Below the pieces are notes generated by a model that ran no database searches, was not told the origin of the DNA, and saw only the letters and a program-made list of their open reading frames with translations. The position numbers and the translations under genes were made by a program. Positions 18,572-29,778 of a stretch of DNA of 64,000 bases are shown piece after piece. How positions within the stretch are numbered: position 1 is the stretch's first letter; the number at the start of each line of letters is the position of its first letter. This DNA comes from Janibacter sp. DB-40 (GTDB lineage: Bacteria; Actinomycetota; Actinomycetes; Actinomycetales; Dermatophilaceae). Location of the stretch: positions 2,170,001 to 2,234,000 of the forward strand of contig NZ_CP120360.1 in assembly GCF_029510815.1 (NCBI RefSeq), written 5' to 3'.

Positions 18572-21119
18572 GTGCCCGGGAAGAACCTCACCCGTGAGGA
18601 GGCCGCGGAACGTGCGGCCCTCGTCGAGGTGGACGACCACGCGATCACGCTCGACCTGACGACCTCGGAGACGACGTTCGCGACGACCAGCACCATCCGC
18701 TTCACGGCGAAGGGAGGCAGCAGCACCTTCGTCGACTTCATCGGCGAGTCCGTGGACGAGGTCGTGCTCAACGGCGCCTCGCTGGACCCGGCGGACGTCT
18801 TCGCCGACCACCGGGTGCGTCTCGACGACCTCGCCGAGGCCAACACGGTGACGATCCGGGCGACCGGCCGGTACATGAACACCGGTGAGGGACTGCACCG
18901 CTTCGTCGACCCCGTCGACGGCGAGGTCTACCTCTACACGCAGTTCGAGGTCCCGGACAGCCGCCGCATGTACCCGGTCTTCGAGCAGCCCGACCTCAAG
19001 GCGAGCTTCGCGCTCACCGTGACGGCTCCCGCGCACTGGCAGGTCATCGGCAACTCGCCCACCCCGGAGCCGACGCCCGCCCCCGGTCGGGAGGGCGTGG
19101 CCACGTGGGCCTTCGCCCCGACCGAGCGCATGAGCAGCTACATCACCGCGCTCGTCGCCGGCCCCTACGACGTCGTGCGTGACTCGTTGGTGTCCGGCGG
19201 CAAGGAGGTGCCGTTGGGCATCTTCTGCCGTCGCTCGCTGACGCAGTACCTCGACGCGGACAACCTCTTCGCGCTGACCAAGGCCGGTTTCGCCTTCTAC
19301 GAGGAGGAGTTCCGGCAGGGCTACCCGTTCACGAAGTACGACCAGGTCTTCACGCCGGAGTACAACATGGGCGCGATGGAGAACGCCGGCTGCGTGACCT
19401 TCCACGAGATGTACGTCTTCCGGTCCAAGGTCCCCGACGCGCTCGTCGAGCGCCGCGCCCTCACGGTCCTGCACGAGCTGGCCCACATGTGGTTCGGCAA
19501 CCTCGTGACGATGAAGTGGTGGAACGACCTGTGGCTCAACGAGTCCTTCGCCGAGTGGGCCTCGACCACCTGCCAGGCCGAGGCCACGGAGTGGACCGAT
19601 GCGTGGACGACCTTCTGCACCCACGAGAAGGCCTGGGCCTACCGCCAGGACCAGCTGTCCTCGACGCACCCCATCGTCGCGCCGATCCGTGACCTCGAGG
19701 ACGTGGAGGTCAACTTCGACGGCATCACCTACGCCAAGGGCGCCTCGGTCCTCAAGCAGCTCGTCGCCTACGTGGGCCGCGAGGCCTTCCGCGACGGCAT
19801 CCGGGCCTACTTCGACAAGCACGCGTGGGGCAACACCACCCTGGACGACCTGCTCGTCGAGCTGGAGGCCACCTCCGGGCGGGACCTGCGGTCCTGGTCG
19901 CAGCTGTGGCTGGAGACGGCCGGGGTCAACACCCTGCGCCCGCTCGTCGAGGTCGACGAGCGTGGCCGCTACGTCGACGCCGTCATCGAGCAGACCCACG
20001 CCGAGGGGTTCCCGACGCTGCGGCCGCACCGCCTCGCGGTCGGCATGTACGACCTCGTCGACGGTGCGCTCGTGCGCCGCGAGCGCATCGAGGTCGACGT
20101 CGACGGCGAGCACACGCCCCTGCCGGATCTCGTCGGGCAGCTCCAGCCGGACCTGCTGCTAATCAACGACGACGACCTGACGTACGCGAAGCTGCGTCTC
20201 GACGAGCGTTCCCTCGCCACACTGCTCTCCCACCCCACCGCCTTCGGCGAGTCGCTGCCCATGTCCCTGGCGCTCGCGTCGGCCTGGGACATGACCCGTG
20301 ACGCCGAGATGGGCGCCCGGGAGTACGTCGACCTGGTCATGCCGGTCCTCGACGGGCTGGATGACTCGACGCTGCTGCGCACGCTGCTGGCCCAGGTGTC
20401 GACGTGCGTGGCCACCTACAGCGCCCCCGAGCACCGGGAGGCCCTGCGCGAGGCGGTCGTCACCTCCCTTCGCTCGCTCGCGGAGACGGCTGCGCCCGGC
20501 AGCGACGCCCAGCTGCAGCTCGTCACCGCCCACGCCAACATGCTCTCGCCCGGCGCCGACACCGGCCTCGTCTCCGGCCTGCTCGACGGCAGCGCCACCC
20601 TCGAGGGCCTGGCCGTCGACACCGACATGCGGTGGACCCTGCTCACCGGCCTCGCCGCCGCGGGCGAGGCCGACGCCGACGCCATCGCGCAGGAGGCGAA
20701 GGGGACAACACCGCGACCGGTCGCGAGCGCGCCGCCCGCGCCGCCGGGAGCATCCCGACGGTGCAGGCCAAGGAGGCCGCGTGGCAGGCCGGCGTGGTCG
20801 CGACCGACACCCCGAACTCCGTCGTCGACGCCCACGGGCTCGGCTTCGGCCGGGTCGTCGACCCGGCGCTGCTGACCCCTTCGTCGAGCGGTACCACGAC
20901 GTCCTCGAGGACGTGTGGTCGACGCGGACGCACGCCATCGCCGAGGGCATCGTCCTCGGGTTCTACCCGATGGCCCTGGCCGGCCCGCAGCTGCTCGCGA
21001 CGACGCAGGCCTGGTTGGACGAGCACCCGCAGGCCCCCGACGGCCTGCGGCGGCTCGTCGCCGAGAGCCGCGATGCCGTCGTCCGCGCCGTGCGCGCCCA
21101 GGAGCGTGACGGCCGGTGA
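18572..21119 (+). pseudogene. pepN: Aminopeptidase N, frameshifted twice as sequenced
   Basis: M1-family zinc aminopeptidase. The GTG at 18572, preceded by AAGGAGA, starts MPGKNLTREEAAERAALVEV. The substrate motif GAMEN is at 267-271 and the zinc site HELAH at 301-305 with Glu324 eighteen residues on. The frame breaks at the GGGG run 20701-20704: EAKG continues as DNTATGRERAARAAG in the next frame. It breaks again at CCCC 20876-20879: DPALLTP continues as FVERYHDVLEDVW to the stop at 21119. Restoring one base at each site gives about 849 residues, the normal length. Both losses are in homopolymers inside conserved sequence. The stop overlaps the mscS start. Confidence 0.9.
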
Positions 21120-22060
21120 TGCTGGTCGACCTCCCGTTCGTCGACGTGCCCGAGAACGACCCCGTGCGGGAGCTCACGTGGGGTGGTGCCCTCGACTGGA
21201 TGCTCGGCGCCCCGCTGCGGATCGTCCTCACCCTCGTCGTCGCCTACGTGGCCCGGCGCCTGGTGCACCGGGCGATCACCTCGGCCATCAACGCCTCGAT
21301 CGCCCGCAGCGAGGCCGCCCAGGCCAAGCGGGACCACAAGCGCGCCCGGGGGATGTCGGCGACCACCGTGCGCGAGCGTTCCCGGCAACGGGCCCTGACG
21401 ACGGGCTCGCTCCTGCGCAGCATCGCCACCATCGTCATCGCCACGATCACGGCGCTCACGGTGCTGGCGCTCATGGCGATCCCGCTCGCGCCGCTGCTCG
21501 CCTCCGCGGGTGTCGGTGGCGTGGCCCTCGGTTTCGGCGCCCAGGCCCTGGTCAAGGACTACCTGTCGGGCATCTTCATGATCCTCGAGGACCAGTACGG
21601 CGTCGGTGACTACATCGACACCGGAGAGGCCGTCGGCACCGTGGAGGAGGTCTCCCTCCGGGTCACCCGGCTGCGCGACCTCGACGGCGTCGTCTGGTAC
21701 GTGCGCAACGGCGAGATCCTGCGCATCGGCAACCGCAGCCAGGGGTGGTCGACGGTGATGGTCGACCTGCCCTTCTCCTACAAGGAGGACGTCGACCACG
21801 TCATCGGGATCATCCGCGAGGAGGTCTCCAAGATGACCGACGACACCCACTGGGGCGAGGTGCTGCGCGAGGCCCCGAGCGTGCTCGGGGTGGAGACCAT
21901 CACCGCCGGCATGATCACGGTGCGGGTCTTCGCCACCTGCGCACCCAACGAGAACTGGTCGATCCAGCGGGAGATCCGGCGCCGGGTCAAGGACGCCTTC
22001 GACCGTGAGGGCATCGCCGGCCCCCCGCTCCCGCCCATCGGCGGCAACCACACGATCTGA
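21119..22060 (+). CDS. MscS-family mechanosensitive ion channel
   Basis: A 313-residue small-conductance channel from the ATG at 21119, which shares one base with the pepN stop (a GTG at 21116 is possible). The membrane part has an N-terminal helix (LRIVLTLVVAYVARRLV), a basic cytoplasmic loop rich in Arg/Lys, another helix (IATIVIATITALTVLALMA) and the pore helix GVGGVALGFGAQALVKD. The C-terminal vestibule has the FMILEDQYGVGDYI motif typical of MscS. It releases solutes on hypo-osmotic shock. Gene order pepN-mscS-glbO recurs in Actinobacteria and suggests co-transcription. Confidence 0.92.
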   Translation: MLVDLPFVDVPENDPVRELTWGGALDWMLGAPLRIVLTLVVAYVARRLVHRAITSAINASIARSEAAQAKRDHKRARGMSATTVRERSRQRALTTGSLLRSIATIVIATITALTVLALMAIPLAPLLASAGVGGVALGFGAQALVKDYLSGIFMILEDQYGVGDYIDTGEAVGTVEEVSLRVTRLRDLDGVVWYVRNGEILRIGNRSQGWSTVMVDLPFSYKEDVDHVIGIIREEVSKMTDDTHWGEVLREAPSVLGVETITAGMITVRVFATCAPNENWSIQREIRRRVKDAFDREGIAGPPLPPIGGNHTI

Positions 22061-22073
22061 GAGGCTGGAGACC

Positions 22074-22478
22074 GTGGACGCACAACCAGCAGAGACCTTC
22101 TACGAGCAGGTCGGCGGGCACGCGACCTTCGTGCGTCTCGTGCACGCCTTCTACGAGGGAGTCGCCCAGGACGAGACGCTGCGGGCCCTCTACCCCGAGC
22201 AGGACCTCGGCGCGGCCGAGGACCGCCTGCGGATGTTCCTCGAGCAGTACTTCGGCGGACCGACGACCTACAGCCAGCAGCGCGGTCACCCGCGACTGCG
22301 GATGCGGCACGTCCACTACGCGGTGACCCCGGACCAGCGCGACCGGTGGATGCGGCACATGCTCGCCGCCATGGACACCCTCGACCTGCCCGAGGCACAC
22401 GACGCGGCCATGCGTGACTACTTCCGCCGGGCCGCGGACATGCTCATCAACGCCGACGACGAAGGACACCGACTGTGA
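22074..22478 (+). CDS. glbO: Group II truncated haemoglobin
   Basis: A 134-residue globin from the GTG at 22074. Tyr27 (B10, HAFYEGV), Tyr40 (CD1, ALYPEQDL), the proximal His79 in RLRMRHVHY and Trp92 (G8, RDRWMRHM) are the signature residues of trHbO. It binds O2 and may act in oxygen supply or peroxide chemistry at the membrane. Its stop overlaps the start of the alpha-glucosidase gene (GTGA), the same pair as glbO-aglA in mycobacteria (Rv2470-Rv2471, recalled). It is not a NO-dioxygenase flavohaemoglobin and need not be linked to the nar genes downstream. Confidence 0.93.
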   Translation: MDAQPAETFYEQVGGHATFVRLVHAFYEGVAQDETLRALYPEQDLGAAEDRLRMFLEQYFGGPTTYSQQRGHPRLRMRHVHYAVTPDQRDRWMRHMLAAMDTLDLPEAHDAAMRDYFRRAADMLINADDEGHRL

Positions 22479-24178
22479 CCGCCCCGGTCCCGACCCCCCT
22501 TCCCACCCGTGACCTCCACCCCGCGTCGGCGGCGGACGCACCCTGGTGGCGCGACGCCGTGATCTACCAGATCTACCCGCGCTCGTGGGCCGACGCCGCC
22601 GGCGACGGGGTCGGCGACCTCGCGGGCATCACCTCCCGCCTGACGTACCTGCGCGACCTGGGCGTCGACGCGGTGTGGCTCTCCCCCTTCTACCGCTCCC
22701 CCCAGAACGACGCGGGCTACGACGTGTCCGACCACCGGGACGTCGACCCTGCCTTCGGCACCCTCGCCGACGCGGACGCCCTCGTCGCCACGGCCCACGA
22801 GCTCGACCTGCGGGTCATCGTCGACCTCGTGCCGAACCACACCTCCTGGGAGCACGAGTGGTTCCGGGAGGCGCTGGCCGCTCCGCCCGGCAGTCCCGAG
22901 CGCGACCGCTACATGTTCCGCGACGGGCTCGGCGAGGACGGTGAGCTGCCGCCGACGGACTGGCTGTCCAACTTCGGTGGCGGCGCATGGACCCGCATCA
23001 CCGAGCCGGACGGGAGCCCGGGCCAGTGGTACCTCCACCTCTTCGACCCGAGCCAGCCGGATCTGAACTGGCAGAACCCGGAGGTGCGTGCCGACTTCGA
23101 GGGGATCCTGCGCTTCTGGCTCGACCGGGGCGTGGACGGCTTCCGGGTCGACGTCGCGCACGGCCTGGTGAAGAAGGAGGGGCTGCCCAGCTACGACAAG
23201 CATCCGGGAGGGCTCCTCGAGGTCACCCACGAGGCCCCGTACTGGGACCAGGACGGGGTCCACGAGATCTATCGCGGGTGGCGCGAGCTGCTCGACTCCT
23301 ACGGCCTGCCCGAGCGGATCATGTGCGCCGAGGCCTGGGTGGCGCCCGCGGACCGGCTGGCCCGCTACGTGCGGCCGGACGAGTACCACCAGGCCTTCAA
23401 CTTCGACTTCCTGGAGACCCCGTGGCAGGCCGAGCCGCTGCGCGCGGTCATCGCGCAGTCCCTCGCCGAGAACGACGCCGTCGGGGCGCCCGCCACGTGG
23501 GTGCTGAGCAACCACGACGTGCTGCGCCACGCGAGCCGCTTCGGACTGCCACAGGGCACCGCGCGTCCCAACGGCATCGGCGCCGGCGACCCGCAGCCCG
23601 ACGCCGAGCTCGGTCTGCGCCGGGCCCGCGCAGCGACCACGCTCATGCTCGCGCTGCCCGGCAGCGCCTACATCTACCAGGGCGAGGAGCTCGGCCTGCC
23701 GGAGCACACGAGCCTTCCGGACGCCGTGCGCCAGGACCCGACCTGGCTGCGCACCGGTGGCCTCGAGCGCGGTCGCGACGGGTGTCGCGTGCCGATGCCG
23801 TGGACGAAGGGGGCGCGGGCCCTCGGCTTCAACACCACCGGGGCCGCGTGGTTGCCGCAGCCGCAGAGCTACGCGGACCTGGCCGTCGACGTGCAGACCG
23901 GGGTCGAGGGGTCGACCCTGGAGCTGTACCGGTCGCTGCTCGCCCTGCGCCGGCTGCGCGGGCTGGGCCGGGGAGCCCTCGCCGAGGTGGAGTCCCTGGG
24001 TGAGGACGTGCTCGGCTACGTCGTCACCGCGCCCGACGGCGAGCGCACGCTCGTCCTCGCCAACCTGTCCGGCACCCCTGTCGAGCTGCCCGAGGACGCC
24101 ACGGTGCTCGTGGCCTCGGGCGAACTCGACGGCCGGCAGCTGCCCACCGACACGGCGGTCTGGGCCACACTCGGCTGA
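22475..24178 (+). CDS. aglA: GH13 alpha-glucosidase
   Basis: A 567-residue cytoplasmic glycoside hydrolase of the oligo-1,6-glucosidase/alpha-glucosidase type. Region I is DLVPNH, region II GFRVDVAHG with nucleophile Asp226, region III AEAW with acid/base Glu286 and region IV VLSNHD with Asp348. The N-terminus WWRDAVIYQIYPRSWADAAGDGVGD is typical. It releases glucose from short alpha-glucosides such as maltose or trehalose-derived sugars. The GTG start is coupled to the glbO stop by a four-base overlap. The trehalose-synthase-like gene elsewhere in the window may supply its substrate pool, but that link is inference. Confidence 0.93.
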   Translation: MTAPVPTPLPTRDLHPASAADAPWWRDAVIYQIYPRSWADAAGDGVGDLAGITSRLTYLRDLGVDAVWLSPFYRSPQNDAGYDVSDHRDVDPAFGTLADADALVATAHELDLRVIVDLVPNHTSWEHEWFREALAAPPGSPERDRYMFRDGLGEDGELPPTDWLSNFGGGAWTRITEPDGSPGQWYLHLFDPSQPDLNWQNPEVRADFEGILRFWLDRGVDGFRVDVAHGLVKKEGLPSYDKHPGGLLEVTHEAPYWDQDGVHEIYRGWRELLDSYGLPERIMCAEAWVAPADRLARYVRPDEYHQAFNFDFLETPWQAEPLRAVIAQSLAENDAVGAPATWVLSNHDVLRHASRFGLPQGTARPNGIGAGDPQPDAELGLRRARAATTLMLALPGSAYIYQGEELGLPEHTSLPDAVRQDPTWLRTGGLERGRDGCRVPMPWTKGARALGFNTTGAAWLPQPQSYADLAVDVQTGVEGSTLELYRSLLALRRLRGLGRGALAEVESLGEDVLGYVVTAPDGERTLVLANLSGTPVELPEDATVLVASGELDGRQLPTDTAVWATLG

Positions 24179-24194
24179 CCGACGAAGGAGTCCC

Positions 24195-24758
24195 ATGGCA
24201 CCGATCCTCCTGCTCCACTCGGCCCTCGGCCTGCGACCGGGAGTCGAGGACTTCGCGGAGCGGTTGCGGGGCCACGGCCACGAGGTGACCGTCCCCGACT
24301 TCTACGAGGGCCACGTCTTCGACGCCGAGGCCGAGGGGATCGCCCACCGGGACGCGCACCCGGAGTACTTCGAGCACGTGCGTGCCATCGCCGACGGGCT
24401 GCCCGAGGAGACGGTCCTCGCCGGCTTCTCGCTCGGGTCCTTCTTCGCCCAGCGGTTGGCCGCGAAGCGTCCCGGCGCACGCGCGGCGATCCTCATGCAC
24501 TCGGTGGCCGCACCGCGCCCCCCGTGGTCGGGGGTGCCGGTGCAGGTGCACCGGTACGCGACCGACCCGTGGATCTCCCCGCCCGACGTCGAGGCCCTCG
24601 GCGAGGCGGTGCGGGCCAGCAGCGCGCCCTTCGAGGACCACGTCACCCCCGGGCGGGGACACCTCTTCACCGATCCCCACGTCCCCGACTTCGACGAGGC
24701 CGCTCGGGACGCGACGATCGAGCGCATCGTCGGCTTCCTCGACGGCGGCGCGTCGTGA
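24195..24758 (+). CDS. Dienelactone-hydrolase-family alpha/beta hydrolase
   Basis: A 187-residue alpha/beta hydrolase from the ATG at 24195 with AAGGAG upstream. The nucleophile elbow is GFSLG with Ser79, where classical dienelactone hydrolases use Cys; His156 in PGRGHLF completes the pair. The N-terminus MAPILLLHSALGLRPGVEDF is characteristic of the short actinobacterial DLH subgroup. There is no signal peptide. It follows aglA by 16 bases and overlaps gdpD by four bases (GTGA), so all three are probably one transcript. The substrate is unknown. Confidence 0.85.
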   Translation: MAPILLLHSALGLRPGVEDFAERLRGHGHEVTVPDFYEGHVFDAEAEGIAHRDAHPEYFEHVRAIADGLPEETVLAGFSLGSFFAQRLAAKRPGARAAILMHSVAAPRPPWSGVPVQVHRYATDPWISPPDVEALGEAVRASSAPFEDHVTPGRGHLFTDPHVPDFDEAARDATIERIVGFLDGGAS

Positions 24759-25558
24759 GCACCGTCCCTCGCGCGGAGGACTTCCCCTACTTCGCCGACC
24801 CGACGCCGATCGGCCTGGCCCACCGCGGCGGGTCGACCTACGAGCCCAACCTCGGTCGGGAGAACACCGTCGCGGCCTTCCACGAGGCCGTCGCGCTGGG
24901 GTACCGGTACCTGGAGACCGACGTCCACGCGACCACGGACGGTCGCCTCGTCGCCTTCCACGACGACGTGCTGGACCGCGTCACCGACGGTCGTGGCGCC
25001 ATCGCGGACCTGCCGTGGAGTGAGGTGTCCGCCGCCCGCATCAACGGCACCGACGCCGTGCCGCTCATGGACGAGCTGTTCGAGACCTTCCCGCAGGCGC
25101 GGTTCAACATCGACATCAAGGCACGGGGGGCGATCGCCCCGTTGGCCGAGGCGATCCGTCGTCACGACGCGATCGACCGGGTGTGCATCGGCTCCTTCAG
25201 CGACTCCCGGCTGCGCGCCGCGCGCAAGGCACTCGGCCCCCGACTGGCCACGTCCGCGGGCCCGACCGACGTGGCCACGATGCGGCTGCTGCCCTCCGTC
25301 GTCGCCCGCCTGCTGCGCTCCCCCGCGCAGGCCCTGCAGATCCCCGTGACCCACCGCATCGGCCCGGTCACCCCCACCGTCGTCACGCGACGCCTCGTCG
25401 AGACCGCCCACCGGCTCGGCAAGCACGTCCACGTGTGGACCATCGACGAGGCCCCCGAGATGCACCGCCTGCTCGACCTCGGGGTGGACGGCATCGTCTC
25501 CGACCGCATCGACACCCTCCGGGACGTGCTCGCGGAGCGGGGCAACCCCCTTCGCTGA
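24755..25558 (+). CDS. Glycerophosphodiester phosphodiesterase
   Basis: A 267-residue GDPD-family TIM-barrel enzyme from the GTG at 24755. The catalytic HRG is His23-Arg24 with the metal ligands in ENT (37-39) and ETDVHATTDG (Glu54, Asp56), and His69 in AFHDDVL is the second catalytic histidine. It hydrolyses glycerophosphodiesters from phospholipid turnover. No signal peptide is seen, so it is cytoplasmic, unlike GlpQ. The last gene of the run that begins with pepN, it converges on the IMPase gene with only three bases between the stop codons. Confidence 0.92.
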   Translation: MSTVPRAEDFPYFADPTPIGLAHRGGSTYEPNLGRENTVAAFHEAVALGYRYLETDVHATTDGRLVAFHDDVLDRVTDGRGAIADLPWSEVSAARINGTDAVPLMDELFETFPQARFNIDIKARGAIAPLAEAIRRHDAIDRVCIGSFSDSRLRAARKALGPRLATSAGPTDVATMRLLPSVVARLLRSPAQALQIPVTHRIGPVTPTVVTRRLVETAHRLGKHVHVWTIDEAPEMHRLLDLGVDGIVSDRIDTLRDVLAERGNPLR

Positions 25559-25561
25559 AGG

Positions 25562-26353
25562 TCAGGCCGAGCGCATGGCGGCGATGACCTCCGCCACGGC
25601 CGTCGGCCGACCGGCGACGCTCCACACGGTCCCGCGCACCTCGACCTGCTCGGCCCGACCGCCTGCTGCCTCCACGAGGGCCGCGCCCGGCAGCCAGTCC
25701 CACTCCGGCACCGACTGCTGGACCCAGGCACCGACCCGGCCGGCCGCAACGGCCGCGAGGTCGCACGATCCGGAGCCGAAGACCCGCACCGTCGCCGCAC
25801 CCGAGATCGCAGCGAGCCAGGGCTCACGCAGATCCGCATCGGGCAGCACGGGCGGGTGGAGGTAGGTCGCGATCGCCACCTGCGCCAGCGGCAGGTCGAC
25901 GAGCTCACCGACCGACGTCCCGTTCAGTGTGGTCGGCCGCCCGCGCCCACCGAGCCACGACTCGTCGACCGCGGGCTGGTGGACTGCACCGAGCACCGTG
26001 CCCTCGGCGTCCCGCAGGGCCAGCGCGCTGCACCATGTGCTGAGGCCGGAGAGGAAGTTGTAGGTGCCGTCGACCGGGTCGATGACCCACGTGCGCCCGG
26101 AGAGCGACTGCGCCTCCGCGCCCTCCTCACCGACGATGCCGTCATCGGGGCGCAGCCGCGCGAGGGTGCCGGCGACGAGCGCCTCGGCGGCGTGGTCGGC
26201 CGCCGTGACGACGTCGGAGACGGAGGTCTTCTGCTCCCCGGCGAGCCCCTCTGCACGCATCCGGGCCGCGAGCCCGCCGGCCCGGCGGGTCAGCGCGAGG
26301 GCCAGGGTCGCGTCGTCGACGCCGGCGGGGATGTCCGCGGTCAGGGTGTCCAC
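25562..26353 (-). CDS. Inositol monophosphatase family protein
   Basis: A 263-residue Mg2+-dependent phosphatase. Glu76-Glu77 (VGEEG), the metal-binding motif WVIDPVDGTYNF with Asp92 and Asp95, and the C-terminal EWDWLPGAALVEAAGG supply the conserved metal ligands. Substrates in the family include myo-inositol 1-phosphate, histidinol phosphate and fructose 1,6-bisphosphate; the sequence alone does not decide. In an organism that makes mycothiol and phosphatidylinositol, an inositol role is plausible. It converges with gdpD. Confidence 0.9.
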   Translation of the reverse strand: MDTLTADIPAGVDDATLALALTRRAGGLAARMRAEGLAGEQKTSVSDVVTAADHAAEALVAGTLARLRPDDGIVGEEGAEAQSLSGRTWVIDPVDGTYNFLSGLSTWCSALALRDAEGTVLGAVHQPAVDESWLGGRGRPTTLNGTSVGELVDLPLAQVAIATYLHPPVLPDADLREPWLAAISGAATVRVFGSGSCDLAAVAAGRVGAWVQQSVPEWDWLPGAALVEAAGGRAEQVEVRGTVWSVAGRPTAVAEVIAAMRSA

Positions 26354-26373
26354 GCGGCCACCCTAGGACGGAC

Positions 26374-27000
26374 TCACCGGGTGATGACGAAGCCCCGATC
26401 GGTGGCCACGCGCGTCCACGGGCCGATCGCGTGGACACTCGCCACGGACTGCTCGTCCGGGCGCAGGAAGCCCAGCACGTGCAACCCGAAGGCGGTGCCG
26501 GCCGGCACCGGCGGAGTCGCCTCGACGGCCCGGCCCCACACCCGTGCCCGCAGGTCCGACACGGCCGCGCTCCCGGAACCCTCCGGGGCACCCTGCGCGA
26601 CCTCCTCGATGCCGGCGAGGGCCACCTCGCGCAGCAGGGTGTCGGGGAGCGTGCCGACGGGCTCCCAGCCGGAGCGGGGCGGGCTCATCGCCCCCCACGA
26701 CGGCTGCGTCGTCATCGGGGGGTCGGGGATCTCGCGCCCGCTGCGCGCCAGGCGGTCGGTCACCGCGCCCAGCGGGACGGTGACGTCGCGGCGCACCGGC
26801 TCGGCGAGGGCGAAGGTCCGCAGGCCGAGCACGAGGCCGGCACTGCCCAGGCCCCGTCCCGGCAGGACGCAGGTCCACGCGGCGAGGACGTCACCGACGG
26901 CCTGCAGCCGCACGTCGCCGGAGTCGTCGACCCGCCGGGCGCGCGCCAGGTAGGTGGCGAGGTCCTGCGCACTCGCGTCGTCGGCCAGACGCAGGCTCAT
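26374..27000 (-). CDS. Conserved actinobacterial hypothetical protein
   Basis: A 208-residue protein of unknown function with no signal peptide, membrane segment or catalytic motif that I recognise. It begins MSLRLADDASAQDLATYLAR and contains AAWTCVLPGRGLGSAGLVLGLR and WTRVATDRGFVITR. Its ATG overlaps the stop of the upstream 4HBT thioesterase gene by four bases, so the two are translationally coupled. The same pair appears to exist as Rv2474c-Rv2475c in M. tuberculosis (recalled), which supports it being a real conserved gene. Confidence 0.75.
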   Translation of the reverse strand: MSLRLADDASAQDLATYLARARRVDDSGDVRLQAVGDVLAAWTCVLPGRGLGSAGLVLGLRTFALAEPVRRDVTVPLGAVTDRLARSGREIPDPPMTTQPSWGAMSPPRSGWEPVGTLPDTLLREVALAGIEEVAQGAPEGSGSAAVSDLRARVWGRAVEATPPVPAGTAFGLHVLGFLRPDEQSVASVHAIGPWTRVATDRGFVITR

Positions 27001-27470
27001 CGGCGACGCCTCATCTCTGCCGGCTCGCCGAGGTAGGCGGTCAGGGCGGCGCGCTCGTCCGCGTCGAGCCTCCGCGGTCGCTGCGCCGCCATGTCGAAGG
27101 CGACGAGGGTGCTCTCGGCCCGGGCGTAGACCGTCGTGCTGTCGGGGTCCGGGTCACCGATGTCGTAGGCCATCTCCCAGCTCGCGCCGCCGATGCGGGT
27201 GACCCACATCTCGATGCTGACCGGCTCGGGCCGGTACGCCAGCTGGCCGAGGAACTCGATCTCCTGCCGCGCGAGCAGCACGCCCGATCGCAGCATCCGC
27301 TCGCTGCCGCTGGCGTGGAACCAGTGGCCGAAGGCACGGATGCGGGCCTCCTCGAGGAGGCGGTGGTACTGGACGTTGTTCACGTGCCCGAAGGCGTCCA
27401 TGTCCCCCCAGCGCAGGCCGATCTCGGCCCGGAACCGCGGGGAGGACGGGGGGTTCTCGCTCATGTCCAC
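26997..27470 (-). CDS. 4HBT-type acyl-CoA thioesterase
   Basis: A 157-residue hotdog-fold protein of the 4-hydroxybenzoyl-CoA thioesterase/YbgC family. RWGDMDAFGHVNNVQYHRLLEEAR carries the catalytic Asp and the GHVNN motif typical of the family. The start may be the ATG at 27470 or, two codons later, the ATG at 27464. The four-base overlap with the following hypothetical gene indicates a two-gene operon. The acyl-CoA substrate is unknown. Confidence 0.88.
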   Translation of the reverse strand: MDMSENPPSSPRFRAEIGLRWGDMDAFGHVNNVQYHRLLEEARIRAFGHWFHASGSERMLRSGVLLARQEIEFLGQLAYRPEPVSIEMWVTRIGGASWEMAYDIGDPDPDSTTVYARAESTLVAFDMAAQRPRRLDADERAALTAYLGEPAEMRRRR

Positions 27471-27550
27471 ATCCTCGCACCGCAGTAACGGTCGTCCCCA
27501 CCGCCTCCGGCGGGACCGGCGCCGTCACCGGCCTCGCCTACCGTGGTCGC

Positions 27551-29671
<2,121 letters not shown>

Positions 29672-29778
29672 CCTCGAGCTCCGGGCCCGTCGGGCCGGGA
29701 CCAACCCTCGACATCGACGGGGCGGGGACCGAGGCATCGCATAACCTTCGATCCTGACCCGATGAATGGAGACGGCTC

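Noticed and set aside
20701..20879. Programmed ribosomal frameshifting in pepN
   Set aside because: Two independent shifts at plain GGGG and CCCC runs lack a slippery heptamer and are mirrored by errors in trmB and mobA, so sequence error is simpler.
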